From: Siderastrea radians
Taxonomy: Eukaryota; Cnidaria; Anthozoa; Scleractinia; Rhizangiidae
Length of the DNA stretch: 64,000 nt
Assembly: GCA_964017195.1 (NCBI GenBank)
Contig: OZ024888.1
Location: forward strand, 19,074,201 to 19,138,200
Direction of reading: 5' to 3'
This document shows, piece after piece, positions 35,167 to 43,243 of the stretch; within the stretch, counting starts at the first letter, position 1; the number at the start of each line of letters is the position of its first letter. Both the position numbers and the translations under genes were made by a program. The notes below the pieces were generated by a model, which saw nothing but the letters and a program-made list of their open reading frames with translations, did no database searches and had not been told where the DNA came from.

Positions 35167-35373
35167 TTAAACTACTGAGAGTGTGGTTTGCCTGTGTGCT
35201 GTTAGAGACACGTTTTTATGATTATTTCTTTTAATACGTTAGCGGAAGTCGTACTGTATGTTTTTTTCTTTGCTACTTCGCTTTGTCTTCCACTGTATGT
35301 GGAGTATGGAATTCATTTAATGTTACATGTATGTTTGGGTTTTCTGTCAACACTGAGTTTACAACTTTGCAGG

Positions 35374-36666
35374 ATGGTTAAGAATCACACAGACCACGTC
35401 AGCAGTTTCTGTGGAGCTAGTAATCTGGAGGCAGATGGAGAAAAGACTTTTGAGTGTGACCATTACGGTAAAGGCCTCAGTCAAGCAGGAAAACTAACGA
35501 CACATGAACGGACACACACTGGACAGAAAGCTTTTAGATGTGACCAGTGTGACAAATTCTTTAGTGACACCGAAAATCTAACAAGGCACAGGCGAACGCA
35601 CAGTGGTGAGAAGCCTTTTGAATGTGACCAGTGTGGCCAATGGTTTAGTGAAGAAGGAAATCTGTCGACACATAAAAGAACACACATCGGAGAGACACCT
35701 TTTAATTGTGACCAGTGCGGCAAAGGATTTAGCCACAAAGGAAATCTAACGAGGCATAAGCGAACACACAGTGGAGAGAAACCTTTTGAATGTGACCAGT
35801 GCGATAAATGTTTCAGTGAAGCAGCAAGTCTAACGAAACATAAACGAACGCACAGTGGAGATACACCTTTTAATTGTGAGCAGTGTGGTAAATGTTTCAG
35901 TCAAGCAGGACATCTAAAAGCACATAAAAGAACACATAGTGGAGAGAAACCTTTTGAATGTGAGCAGTGCGACAAACGTTTCAGTCAAGTAGGAAGTCTA
36001 ACGAGGCATAAACGAACACACAGTGGAGAGAAACCTTTTGAATGTGACCTGTGCGGTAAATGTTTCAGTGAAGCAGCAAGTCTAACGAAACATAAACGAA
36101 CACACAGTGGAGATACACCTTTTAATTGTGAGCAGTGTGGTAAATTTTTCAGTCAAGCAGGACATCTAGAAGCACATAAAAGAACACATAGTGGAGAGAA
36201 ACCTTTTGATTGTAAGCAGTGTGACAAACGTTTCAGTCAAGTAGGAAGTCTAACGAGGCATAAACGAACACACAGTGGAGAGAAACCTTTTGAATGTGAC
36301 CTGTGCGGTAAACGTTTTAGTGAAGGAGGAAGTCTAACGAAACACAAAAGAATACACAGTGGAGATACACCTTTTAAATGTGAGCAGTGTGGTAAATGTT
36401 TCACTGAAGCAGGACATCTAAAAGCACATAGAAGAACACATAGTGGCGAGGAACCTGTTGAATGTGAGCAGTTTGGCAAACGCTTCAGTCAAGAAGGAAG
36501 TCTAACGAGACATAAACGAACACACAGCGGACAGACAATTTTTAAATGTGACCATTGTGGTAAATATTTCAGTCAAGCAGGCCATATAAGGCACATAAAA
36601 GAACACAAATTGGAGAGAAATCTTTTGAATGCGAGCTGTGTGGCAAATGTCTTAATGAAGCACTGA
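35374..36666 (+). CDS. C2H2 zinc-finger array protein (locus C), frameshifted near its end
   Basis: Likely nuclear sequence-specific DNA-binding protein. I start at the ATG at 35374 (MVKNHTDH). The frame is open back to 35218, but the homologous stretch of D contains a stop and A does not share it. Fourteen fingers follow from 35449 at an exact 84-bp period; the first is degenerate (second Cys is Tyr), and finger 13 has Phe for the second Cys. Fingers 5-7, 8-10 and 11-13 are three copies of a three-finger module with helices EAASLTK/QAGHLKA/QVGSLTR or close variants; the middle finger is always preceded by the linker SGDTPF. Within finger 14, one base is missing relative to D (about 36586-36590). 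The frame then gives 26 unrelated residues and a stop. Confidence 0.85.
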   Translation: MVKNHTDHVSSFCGASNLEADGEKTFECDHYGKGLSQAGKLTTHERTHTGQKAFRCDQCDKFFSDTENLTRHRRTHSGEKPFECDQCGQWFSEEGNLSTHKRTHIGETPFNCDQCGKGFSHKGNLTRHKRTHSGEKPFECDQCDKCFSEAASLTKHKRTHSGDTPFNCEQCGKCFSQAGHLKAHKRTHSGEKPFECEQCDKRFSQVGSLTRHKRTHSGEKPFECDLCGKCFSEAASLTKHKRTHSGDTPFNCEQCGKFFSQAGHLEAHKRTHSGEKPFDCKQCDKRFSQVGSLTRHKRTHSGEKPFECDLCGKRFSEGGSLTKHKRIHSGDTPFKCEQCGKCFTEAGHLKAHRRTHSGEEPVECEQFGKRFSQEGSLTRHKRTHSGQTIFKCDHCGKYFSQAGHIRHIKEHKLERNLLNASCVANVLMKH

Positions 36667-36875
36667 GTCTAACGAAACATGAAAGAATGCAAAATGGAGA
36701 GAAACCTTTTGAAGAGGACAAGTGTGGAAAATGCTTTAATCGGACTGGAAATTTAAGACAGTACAAACTAACACAAAGCTCGGAGAAGCAATTCAAGAGC
36801 GAACAGCCTGACGAATCCTACAGTATCTCTGAACTATTAAGCGACATTAAGAAAATCAAACGGGAAGACTTGTGA
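36587..36875 (+). pseudogene. Out-of-frame remainder of locus C: last fingers and SUMO-motif tail
   Basis: In the +1 frame after the missing base, the sequence continues as in D: a finger with Gln for the last His, a weak finger (EEDKCGKCFNRTGNL), then the tail 'SEKQFKSEQPDESYSISELL' and 'SDIKKIKREDL' with a stop at 36875. The tail is as well kept as in B and D, so the frameshift is recent, is bypassed, or is an assembly error. Confidence 0.75.
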
Positions 36876-36880
36876 CAGTA

Positions 36881-37545
36881 TGATTTGTGGCAGATGCTTT
36901 AATAAGATGCACCAAAGTCGTGCAGAAGGGAAGAAAGAGAAAGTCTTCTGAGTGGAAAGGTGAATACAGCGTAAGACATTGTTATTGCTGTCACTTTTCT
37001 TTGGTGCGAGCAAAATCTCATGGAGATATGGGGATGAGCTCTCTCATCCCTTTGTCGCACCCGTCAGTTTATATATTCCTTTCTTTTTTTCTTTTTTCTT
37101 TATTTGCCAACAAACTAAGGTTAGCTTAGTGGATAGTGTTAACAACAACAACAGCAATTTATTGCAGTTTCCCCATATGTATGTACGTGGTATTACGTTT
37201 TAAGTTTCTAAATTAACTAATGTATCTTTCTTTATTGTGTATCATATATTGATTATTTAGACTAGCCGTGTTTGACTGTCTAAAAGCAACAGTGCTTCTG
37301 CAAATGAATGGATCAACACTGTAAAAAAAGAATATCCGAATTAATATCTAATTCATTAAAATGGTCACGTCTATCTATTATTTCACTGGAAAACTGACAG
37401 TTTCTGATAATGACGTATTGAGACCATTTAGAGAATAGAAAAGGTATTTCATGTTCTATTTCATTTAAAAGGGATAAAGGGCAAAATCAGACATTTTATG
37501 TAATTCTTTTCGTTTCGATTTTTAGATTGTGATTTCCGAAGCGGA
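36881..37545. other. 3' flank of locus C, no supported gene
   Basis: AT-rich, with T-rich patches near 37080 and an AAC run near 37141. The matching flank of D lies beyond the window, so conservation cannot be judged. Confidence 0.35.
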
Positions 37546-37600
37546 ATTTATTTATTTATTTATTCATTTATTTATTTATTTGTTTATTTATTTATTTCTT
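37546..37600. repeat. ATTT microsatellite
   Basis: About 13 units of 'attt' with single-base variants, next to the LINE fragment and possibly related to its 3' tail. Confidence 0.85.
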
Positions 37601-38000
37601 CAATGAAAACAACTTTGCGCAGCAAGCTAAATTGATTTTTATCAGCCATATCTTTAGATAAATAAAGACACTGCCAAGTTCATCACTATAGGCGACATTA
37701 GGACATTGCTTATTGACTCCTAAAAACAATTTACAGTAATATATGTGCATCCTTCTTATTATGGCCTTTCCCCATGAGTTATAATCTGAGCCACACATAA
37801 GAATAGGAAGGAACAAAGAGTGGAATATTTTGTTAACAACGTCAATTGGTAGTTTTGAGAAGTCGAGGTCGCGACATGTTGCTAAGATTTGGGATACAGT
37901 ATCTAATGCGGTTTGTAGACCCGTTGCTGAGTGAGATATACTCTCTTAGGTTATGAATACCTACACGGTTGAATTCTTTAGCTGGAAATTTAGGTTGCAA
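37592..38000 (-). mobile_element. LINE reverse-transcriptase C-terminal fragment
   Basis: On the minus strand one frame reads 'LQTALDTVSQILATCRDLDF', 'SKLPIDVVNKIFHSLFLPIL', then 'CGSDYNSWGKAIIRRMHIYY', then 'CKLFLGVNKQCPNVAYSDEL'. This is the well-known 'LP...KIFD-L-PIL-YGSE-WG...IHL-FCK--LGV-------ELGR' region downstream of the RT palm in jockey- and I-type LINEs. Truncated at both sides, so a dead fragment. Confidence 0.8.
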
Positions 38001-38578
38001 AACATTTTAGGGGAAATGCCCGAATTTGTGACGCTGTTGTTGTGTTTCTGAAGACGCTAGTTTTAGCTGACCTTGTTTGGTAATCTAGAAATATTTGTCG
38101 TTAAGAAAATGTAACGAGTTTATCTTATGAGAAACTGAGGTGACATTGATCAAATAAAACTCCAATTTTTAATTAGAATTAAATGCAAATTTTAGCTTTG
38201 GTATTGAAACGATACGGTGGGGTCGCCTGTTGTACGCTTGCTGCGTTACGACTATTATTATGACTAGGTCATGCTACTGTTTGACAATTTCTGTCACATA
38301 GATTAAGCATTTGTGCAAATTCAAATTTGTAATATTTTGTACAGCAAAAATAACGCCAAGAAAGGGAAGTGAAAATTGCAAAGAACAGTTATTTAACAAT
38401 TATTCGCTGAAGGCGAAATAAACATTGGGGAATATTTACTGAGCCTGAGGCGAATAATTGTTTTAGTATAATTTTGAGATGTGGGCATCAAAAAGTAAAA
38501 AAAAAAGGGGGGGGGCTTAAACTTGACAAACAACACACGAGAAAAGGTATCTTAGCTTAGCAGCCGCGCCTTGAAATG
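38001..38578. other. Non-coding stretch, no supported gene
   Basis: Contains a poly-A/poly-G patch near 38500. No recognisable coding sequence. Confidence 0.3.
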
Positions 38579-38580
38579 TT

Positions 38581-39070
38581 GTATTTACCGGGTAGAGAAG
38601 TGAATATAGTATTAAAAATATAATAAAGCGCATTAGCAGTAATTTTTAATGATTTCTGAAAACAGAAAGTGTTGTTTTTGTTAAAAGTACTCGTTGTTTG
38701 AAAATTTACAACTGGATTGTTTTTATTGTGGGTTTAATAACCTCTTACTAAAATGAACGTGAGGGCCGTATTGTTGTATTTACCGGGTAGAGAAGTGAAT
38801 ATAGTATTAAAAATATAATAAAGCGCATTAGCAGTAATTTTTAATGATTTCTGAAAACAGAAAGTGTTGTTTTTGTTAAAAGTACTCGTTGTTTGAAAAT
38901 TTACAACTGGATTGTTTTTATTGTGGGTTTAATAACCTCTTACTAAAATGAACGTGAGGGCCGTATTGTTATTTTTGTTAAAAGTAATCGTTGTTTGAAA
39001 ATTTACAACTGGATTGTTTTTCTTGTGGGTTTAATAACCTCTTACTAAAATGAACATGAGGGCCGTATTG
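38581..39070. repeat. 195-bp tandem repeat, 2.5 copies
   Basis: 38581-38775 and 38776-38970 are near-identical; a third copy (about 38971-39070) has only the last 100 bp. The high identity implies a recent event. It abuts the 5' flank of the lost zinc-finger locus E. Confidence 0.92.
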
Positions 39071-39074
39071 GGAA

Positions 39075-39420
39075 ATATTGGCAAACATTAACATTAACAA
39101 ACATTAAACTAATTCCATAGTTCACACACAGTCGAATACAATGCGATGAAGCATACAATACAACGCCCGCTAATGGACACATCTTATACATTAAGTGGGC
39201 AGCTCTCCTAAGAAAAGGCTGAGCCCTTAACCAAGCCACACGCAACCGCTACAAAAACGAGTAATACACAATAAACGGTAGAACTAGCGGGTAATAACCT
39301 GCGTGCAAGCTATCTGCGCGTAGGCTAAAAGGGCTACAGTGTGTCTCAAAATATGTCAACAATTTCAAAAACCGTAAAATTCCGATACCAAGACAACGAA
39401 CTTCGCTGAATAGAACGTTC
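39075..39420 (-). pseudogene. Orphan 5' flank of a lost zinc-finger gene (locus E)
   Basis: Matches the flanks of A and B ('attccatagttc', 'aatggacacatcttatacatt', 'gctgagccctt', 'ggctacagtgtgtctc'). No finger remains on its coding side; instead the 195-bp tandem repeats start there. Its place relative to D mirrors that of B relative to C, so it is the second-unit counterpart of B. Confidence 0.7.
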
Positions 39421-39480
39421 TCATGACAAAGAATCTGACAGCAAGTGGTCAGTCTTGAAAAAAATGCTCCTACCGTCGTC

Positions 39481-39578
39481 TAGTCTCATACGCAGCCGTT
39501 TTTAGTGGCGTCACGTTGTTGTGGAGGGGGGAGGGGGGAGCATTGCGTGACGCCACTAAAAACGGCTGCGTAGGAGAA
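39481..39578. mobile_element. 98-bp palindromic MITE
   Basis: Inverted arms 'acgcagccgtttttagtgg' and complement around a G-rich centre, bordered by the direct repeat CGTCGTC (39474-39480, 39579-39585). Non-coding. Confidence 0.75.
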
Positions 39579-39769
39579 CGTCGTCACCCCCTCTCCTGGC
39601 TGAGACAGGGCATACCCAGATTGCCTCTATAATGTCAAAAATGCCCCAGTGATGTCTAGTACTGGTCTGCTGGGTTTGATTCTTTTACCATGAGGCACTT
39701 AAGGATGGTGGGTCCTAATGCAGAGGTATTTTTGTACAGGTTAATTGACTATGGGGAAAAGGCAGACCT

Positions 39770-40235
39770 TAGCAAGACCTATTGGAATCCAAAAAGAAAA
39801 ATGCGGGTAACCGTGCATTTTTCAGAGATAATTAAGCAACCATAATTCAAAAAAAGCTCTAAAGTACAAAGAGTGTATGGCATTTTCTTTCCAAATTTAA
39901 GCTCAATCTCAGAAAAATGCATGTTTACACGCAATTTTCTTCTTGGATTCTGATTACTCTTGCTAAGATCTGCTTTTTCCACATAGTCATAAACCACGCA
40001 GAAATACCTTTGTATTACACCCGACTATCTTGGACCAGATCTGCAGTATGCACAAACAAAAGTATGCACAGTAACAAAAGAACGTACTGTTCTTAATATT
40101 TCTTCTTAAATTTAACACCACTTTAGGAACCACTGGTCTATAATGAATAACTTGACAGCTGTGCAGATCAAATACTACAGTGTAATAGCGTCAGTGACAT
40201 ATTCTATATTATTATATAGACAAGAGTGTTTTGTT
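39770..40235. repeat. Duplicated segment, unit-2 copy, first part (Z)
   Basis: Matches 24830-25165 ('gctaagatctgctttttcc', 'acatagtcataaacc', 'gactatcttggaccagatc', 'gaataactngacagctgtgca'). The match stops near 40215 and resumes at 46163, so about 5.9 kb has been inserted or rearranged here. Confidence 0.75.
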
Positions 40236-40344
40236 GTAAAATATACCATTCATAAAGCACGAGTACCCAACGAATTTTTTTTCTTAAATTGATTGATTGT
40301 TGCTCTAACTGAAGATGTTATTTAGTAATCACCGAGTTATTTTT

Positions 40345-40580
40345 GGCCCATAAATATTTTTGCTGGCAAAAATTTATCCGTTCTTCAGAGCCAGCAAGCT
40401 AAAGATTGAGAGTTTCATTTTGCCAGCAAGCATCGCTCGAAGGATTCCGTTTTACCAGCCAGTGGCACATTTGATAGCAATGCTAGCCAGGAAATTATTG
40501 CCTTCAAATTTGCCAGCCAGGACGGTTATTTCAAAACCTTATCTCCCAGCAAATAACAGAAGGCCTTTAGATCTTCATTT
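40345..40580. repeat. GCCAGCAAG-rich patch, left
   Basis: 'gccagcaag' or 'gccagccag' recurs about seven times with irregular spacing, giving a long open frame by chance (40360-40752). A similar patch lies at 45725-45870, so the two bracket the 5-kb insert. Confidence 0.5.
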
Positions 40581-41130
40581 GTTATTTTTTCAAGTTCCAA
40601 GTCTTTTTTCCTCTATTATATATCACATCACTTGCATCACTTACCTTATCGAGGCGCCGAACTTGCCATTTACTGAGGAATTGCACAGGTATTGTTACCT
40701 AGTGATAACCTTTAAAGACGCTATGAGATTTGTATATATTTGCAGAAATTAAAATGTTTCTAAATTAAAGGTGTCAAACAGCAGGTTTTCAGTGATATAT
40801 TGGCCACAGTCTTTTAATGCTCTTAGGTGTCTACACGTTAAACAAAACTATTCTTTATCTTACTGTTTCTGGTTCATCTTTGTAGTGATGTCGCCAGGGC
40901 GACATTACAACATTGAGTTTCACAGCAATAGTCAAGTCAGGTTTCAGTAGTCAATCACCTCAAAAGTACATTGCAAAGTCTCACAGCGTTAATTGCAATT
41001 TAAGTACCGTAGTAGAAGTGAAGACTTAACAGATAGATTCCATTTGGCTATGTGTGTACTCTTATAACGCAAAGATGACGTCAAAACGTGATGAGAACAA
41101 AGTACATGCACCCGAGTAGCGTCTGCGTCA

Positions 41131-41460
41131 CCGGTCTTGTCAGAGGACACTTCACCGCAAAAGTTTCACAAAATGAATAACAAAGTTTCGCAGCAAAGGT
41201 CCGGTCTTGTCAGTGGATGCTTCACCGCAAAAGTTTCACAAAATGAATTGCAAAGTTTCGCAGCAAAGGTCCGGTCTTGTCAGTGGATGCTTCACCGCAA
41301 AAGTTTCGCAAAATGAATTGCAAAGTTTGGCAGCAAAGGTCCGGTCGTGTCAGTGGAGGACACGTCAGCGCAAAAGTTTACAAAATGAATTGCAAAGTTT
41401 CGCAGCAAAGGTACGGTCTTGTCATGTGGACGCGTCACCAGCGCAGCAAAGGTCTAGTAA
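41131..41460. repeat. 70-bp minisatellite, about 4.7 copies
   Basis: 'ccggtcttgtcag' recurs at 41131, 41201, 41271 and 41341, with a variant at about 41411; each unit holds 'ttcaccgcaaaagtttcac' and 'tgcaaagtttcgcagcaaag'. Because 70 is not a multiple of 3, any frame through it changes from unit to unit. Confidence 0.92.
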
Positions 41461-41733
41461 CGTTTCAGTAGACAATGACGTTTATTTAGTGCTTGAAATT
41501 TTAGGACAAAAACTTTGTTCTGCGGGAGTCACTGCGCAAGCCGCGTTTCACAAACTTTCGTTAGGGGTTCGTTCTATCGGCGTTCCACTGCATGTACGTC
41601 AGTTTGCTTGACCAGCGCGACGAACGCGACAAACGCGCGAGAAAATATTCTGTACTGTAGAATTCGCGCGCGGGAACTGAAGATAATCTTCAACCGCAGA
41701 CTCCGCTCATCTTGCGAAGAGCGCGATAGCTAC

Positions 41734-41856
<123 letters not shown>

Positions 41857-42624
41857 GTACTTTATTAAAATACTAATTAGAAAAGGCACACTTTAGGACA
41901 AGAAAATGAAATTATTTGATTTCTCAAAATCCAAAATATATACAGTGCCTTCAAATACACGATGGTATCAATGCTTATACAGCTGGCGATAGACTTTCTT
42001 CGCTTTTAAATTCAAAGTGGTCGGTTAATTTGGCGATCAACAAATATAAACGGAATTGAATTAAGAAAACTGGGTCGGTAACCGGACAACCTAAGAGGAA
42101 CCTTAGCCACTTACCTCCCCAAAATAGTAGAAATATACCAAAGCGACCATCTCTCCATGTTCTCTGGGCAGTAGTTTGCAGGAGTAATAAATATTAAAGG
42201 TCCTAGTCAGGCACACCTTTGTTATTGTTTTGATCTGAAATTTGCGATCAAATTACTTGTCGAACGTGACAAAACGTTAACAGTTCAACTGATAAAAATA
42301 TAAATTGTCGCCTGAAGCTGAAATTTCTTCGCTTGTTTTTTATTTTAGTGCCAGTAAAAGGGCTTTCGATTGTTTTCAGCGCATTTTGGCGGCTGTCTAA
42401 AAAACAAGAACTCAAAGAATGTTTGTGTTCGTAAGCCGGCCAGCCTCCCAGTCCGCCGGCTACCCAAAAGCAAACTATAATATATAGATTTAGCTATGCC
42501 TAAAAGCGGAGCCCCCCTTTTTGTTTTGTTTCTTTGTTTTTTGCTAGCAGTTATTAATTTGTGAAAATATTCTCATTCAAGTCGTTAAATAAAAAAAACA
42601 AAAACAAAAAACAAAAGAAAAAAA

Positions 42625-42699
42625 TCCTATCTTAGCTGGGAGTCGAACCCGGGTCGTCAGCGTATGAAGCCGGATATCAGTCCACTTGGCCATCAAAGC
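42625..42699 (-). other. tRNA-like sequence inside the short Crypton-like copy
   Basis: The minus strand gives an A-box-like TGGCCAAGTGG and, about 40 nt on, a B-box GGTTCGACTCC within a T-arm-like hairpin. The acceptor arm does not pair well, so it is not a working tRNA. It may still act as a pol III promoter. The related copy at 48766-48838 has a similar A box but a mutated B box. Confidence 0.5.
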
Positions 42700-42763
42700 T
42701 TACTGTAATTTCTAAAGTTAATTTTAATATTTTTTCTTTCTTCGTGACAAGCTGCTTATCAGC

Positions 42764-42946
42764 ATGAAAATACTGGTGTTTTTCCTGGCAAAATGTGTTC
42801 GGAACGCCGTAAAAACCATGGTTGTGGACAGAAAAAACCAAAAGGCACTAGCTCTGCTATATTTGGCGTCGAAACCGCTTGCGAAAAGCTGCGAACTCAA
42901 GCAGTGTGCCGACCGAGTTCGAACAGAACCGACAAGGCAAATTTGA
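42764..42946 (+). other. Small frame conserved between Crypton-like copies
   Basis: The first 39 codons are the same as at 48902 except Ile/Met at residue 3. The other two base differences there are silent (CGG/CGA, AAG/AAA). After that, frames differ through indels. Not recognised as any domain; it may just be a well-kept stretch of the repeat. Confidence 0.3.
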
Positions 42947-43198
42947 ACTTTTCGCCTGAACTTTATCGCCTAATTTTTTTCGCCTAATTTTTTTCGCCTA
43001 AATTAAACTTTTCCCCTCTCACCGAAAAGATAACTGAGTATTCTTTGGAACTTTTTTTTCCATTAACAAATTTGTTTTTGACTTTTGTTGACTTAGCATG
43101 TTTTGCTACAACGCGGGTCAACATGCGATTTCGCGCCAAAAACACACGGGATTCAACACAGGGTTATATCCAGTGTAACCCTGTGGTAATCCTGTGGT

Positions 43199-43243
43199 GC
43201 GGACGGACGGACGGACGTACGTACGTACGTACGGACGGACGGT
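43199..43243. repeat. GGAC/GTAC simple repeat
   Basis: 'cggacggacggacg' then 'tacgtacgtacg' then GGAC again; the same place in the 48.6-kb copy (49326-49412) has a longer, more mixed array. Confidence 0.9.

Larger units (their letters stand above)
27408..36880. repeat. Segmental duplication, copy 1 (P plus zinc-finger C)
   Basis: Collinear with 51392-64000. Shared runs include 'ggctcgttattcgttacaaa' (start), 'ctatctgcggctcgcac'-type blocks near 27700, 'tcacatgatgcctactggag', 'caagtcagtgtg', 'cagtagtttgttc' and then the zinc-finger flank and gene. Copy 1 alone carries the elements at 27912, 28761, 29099, 30020, 31538 and 34522. Copy 2 alone carries the 53.6-57.3-kb block, a LINE tail at 58.1 kb and the Crypton-like element at 58.6 kb. 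Confidence 0.85.

Noticed and set aside
35218..35373. N-terminal extension of locus C from an ATG at 35218, with a signal-peptide-like hydrophobic start
   Set aside because: The homologous stretch of D has an in-frame stop, and A does not share the frame; the shared protein begins at MxxNHTDH.
35481..36796. Minus-strand frames rich in HWSHSKGFSPLCV over locus C (also 36-278 plus over A and 62619-62876 minus over D)
   Set aside because: They are antisense shadows of the zinc-finger arrays; the finger frame on the other strand has the real motifs.
42625..42699. A functional tRNA gene
   Set aside because: The A and B boxes are tRNA-like but the acceptor arm does not pair, and the sequence lies inside a repeated element with a decayed second copy.
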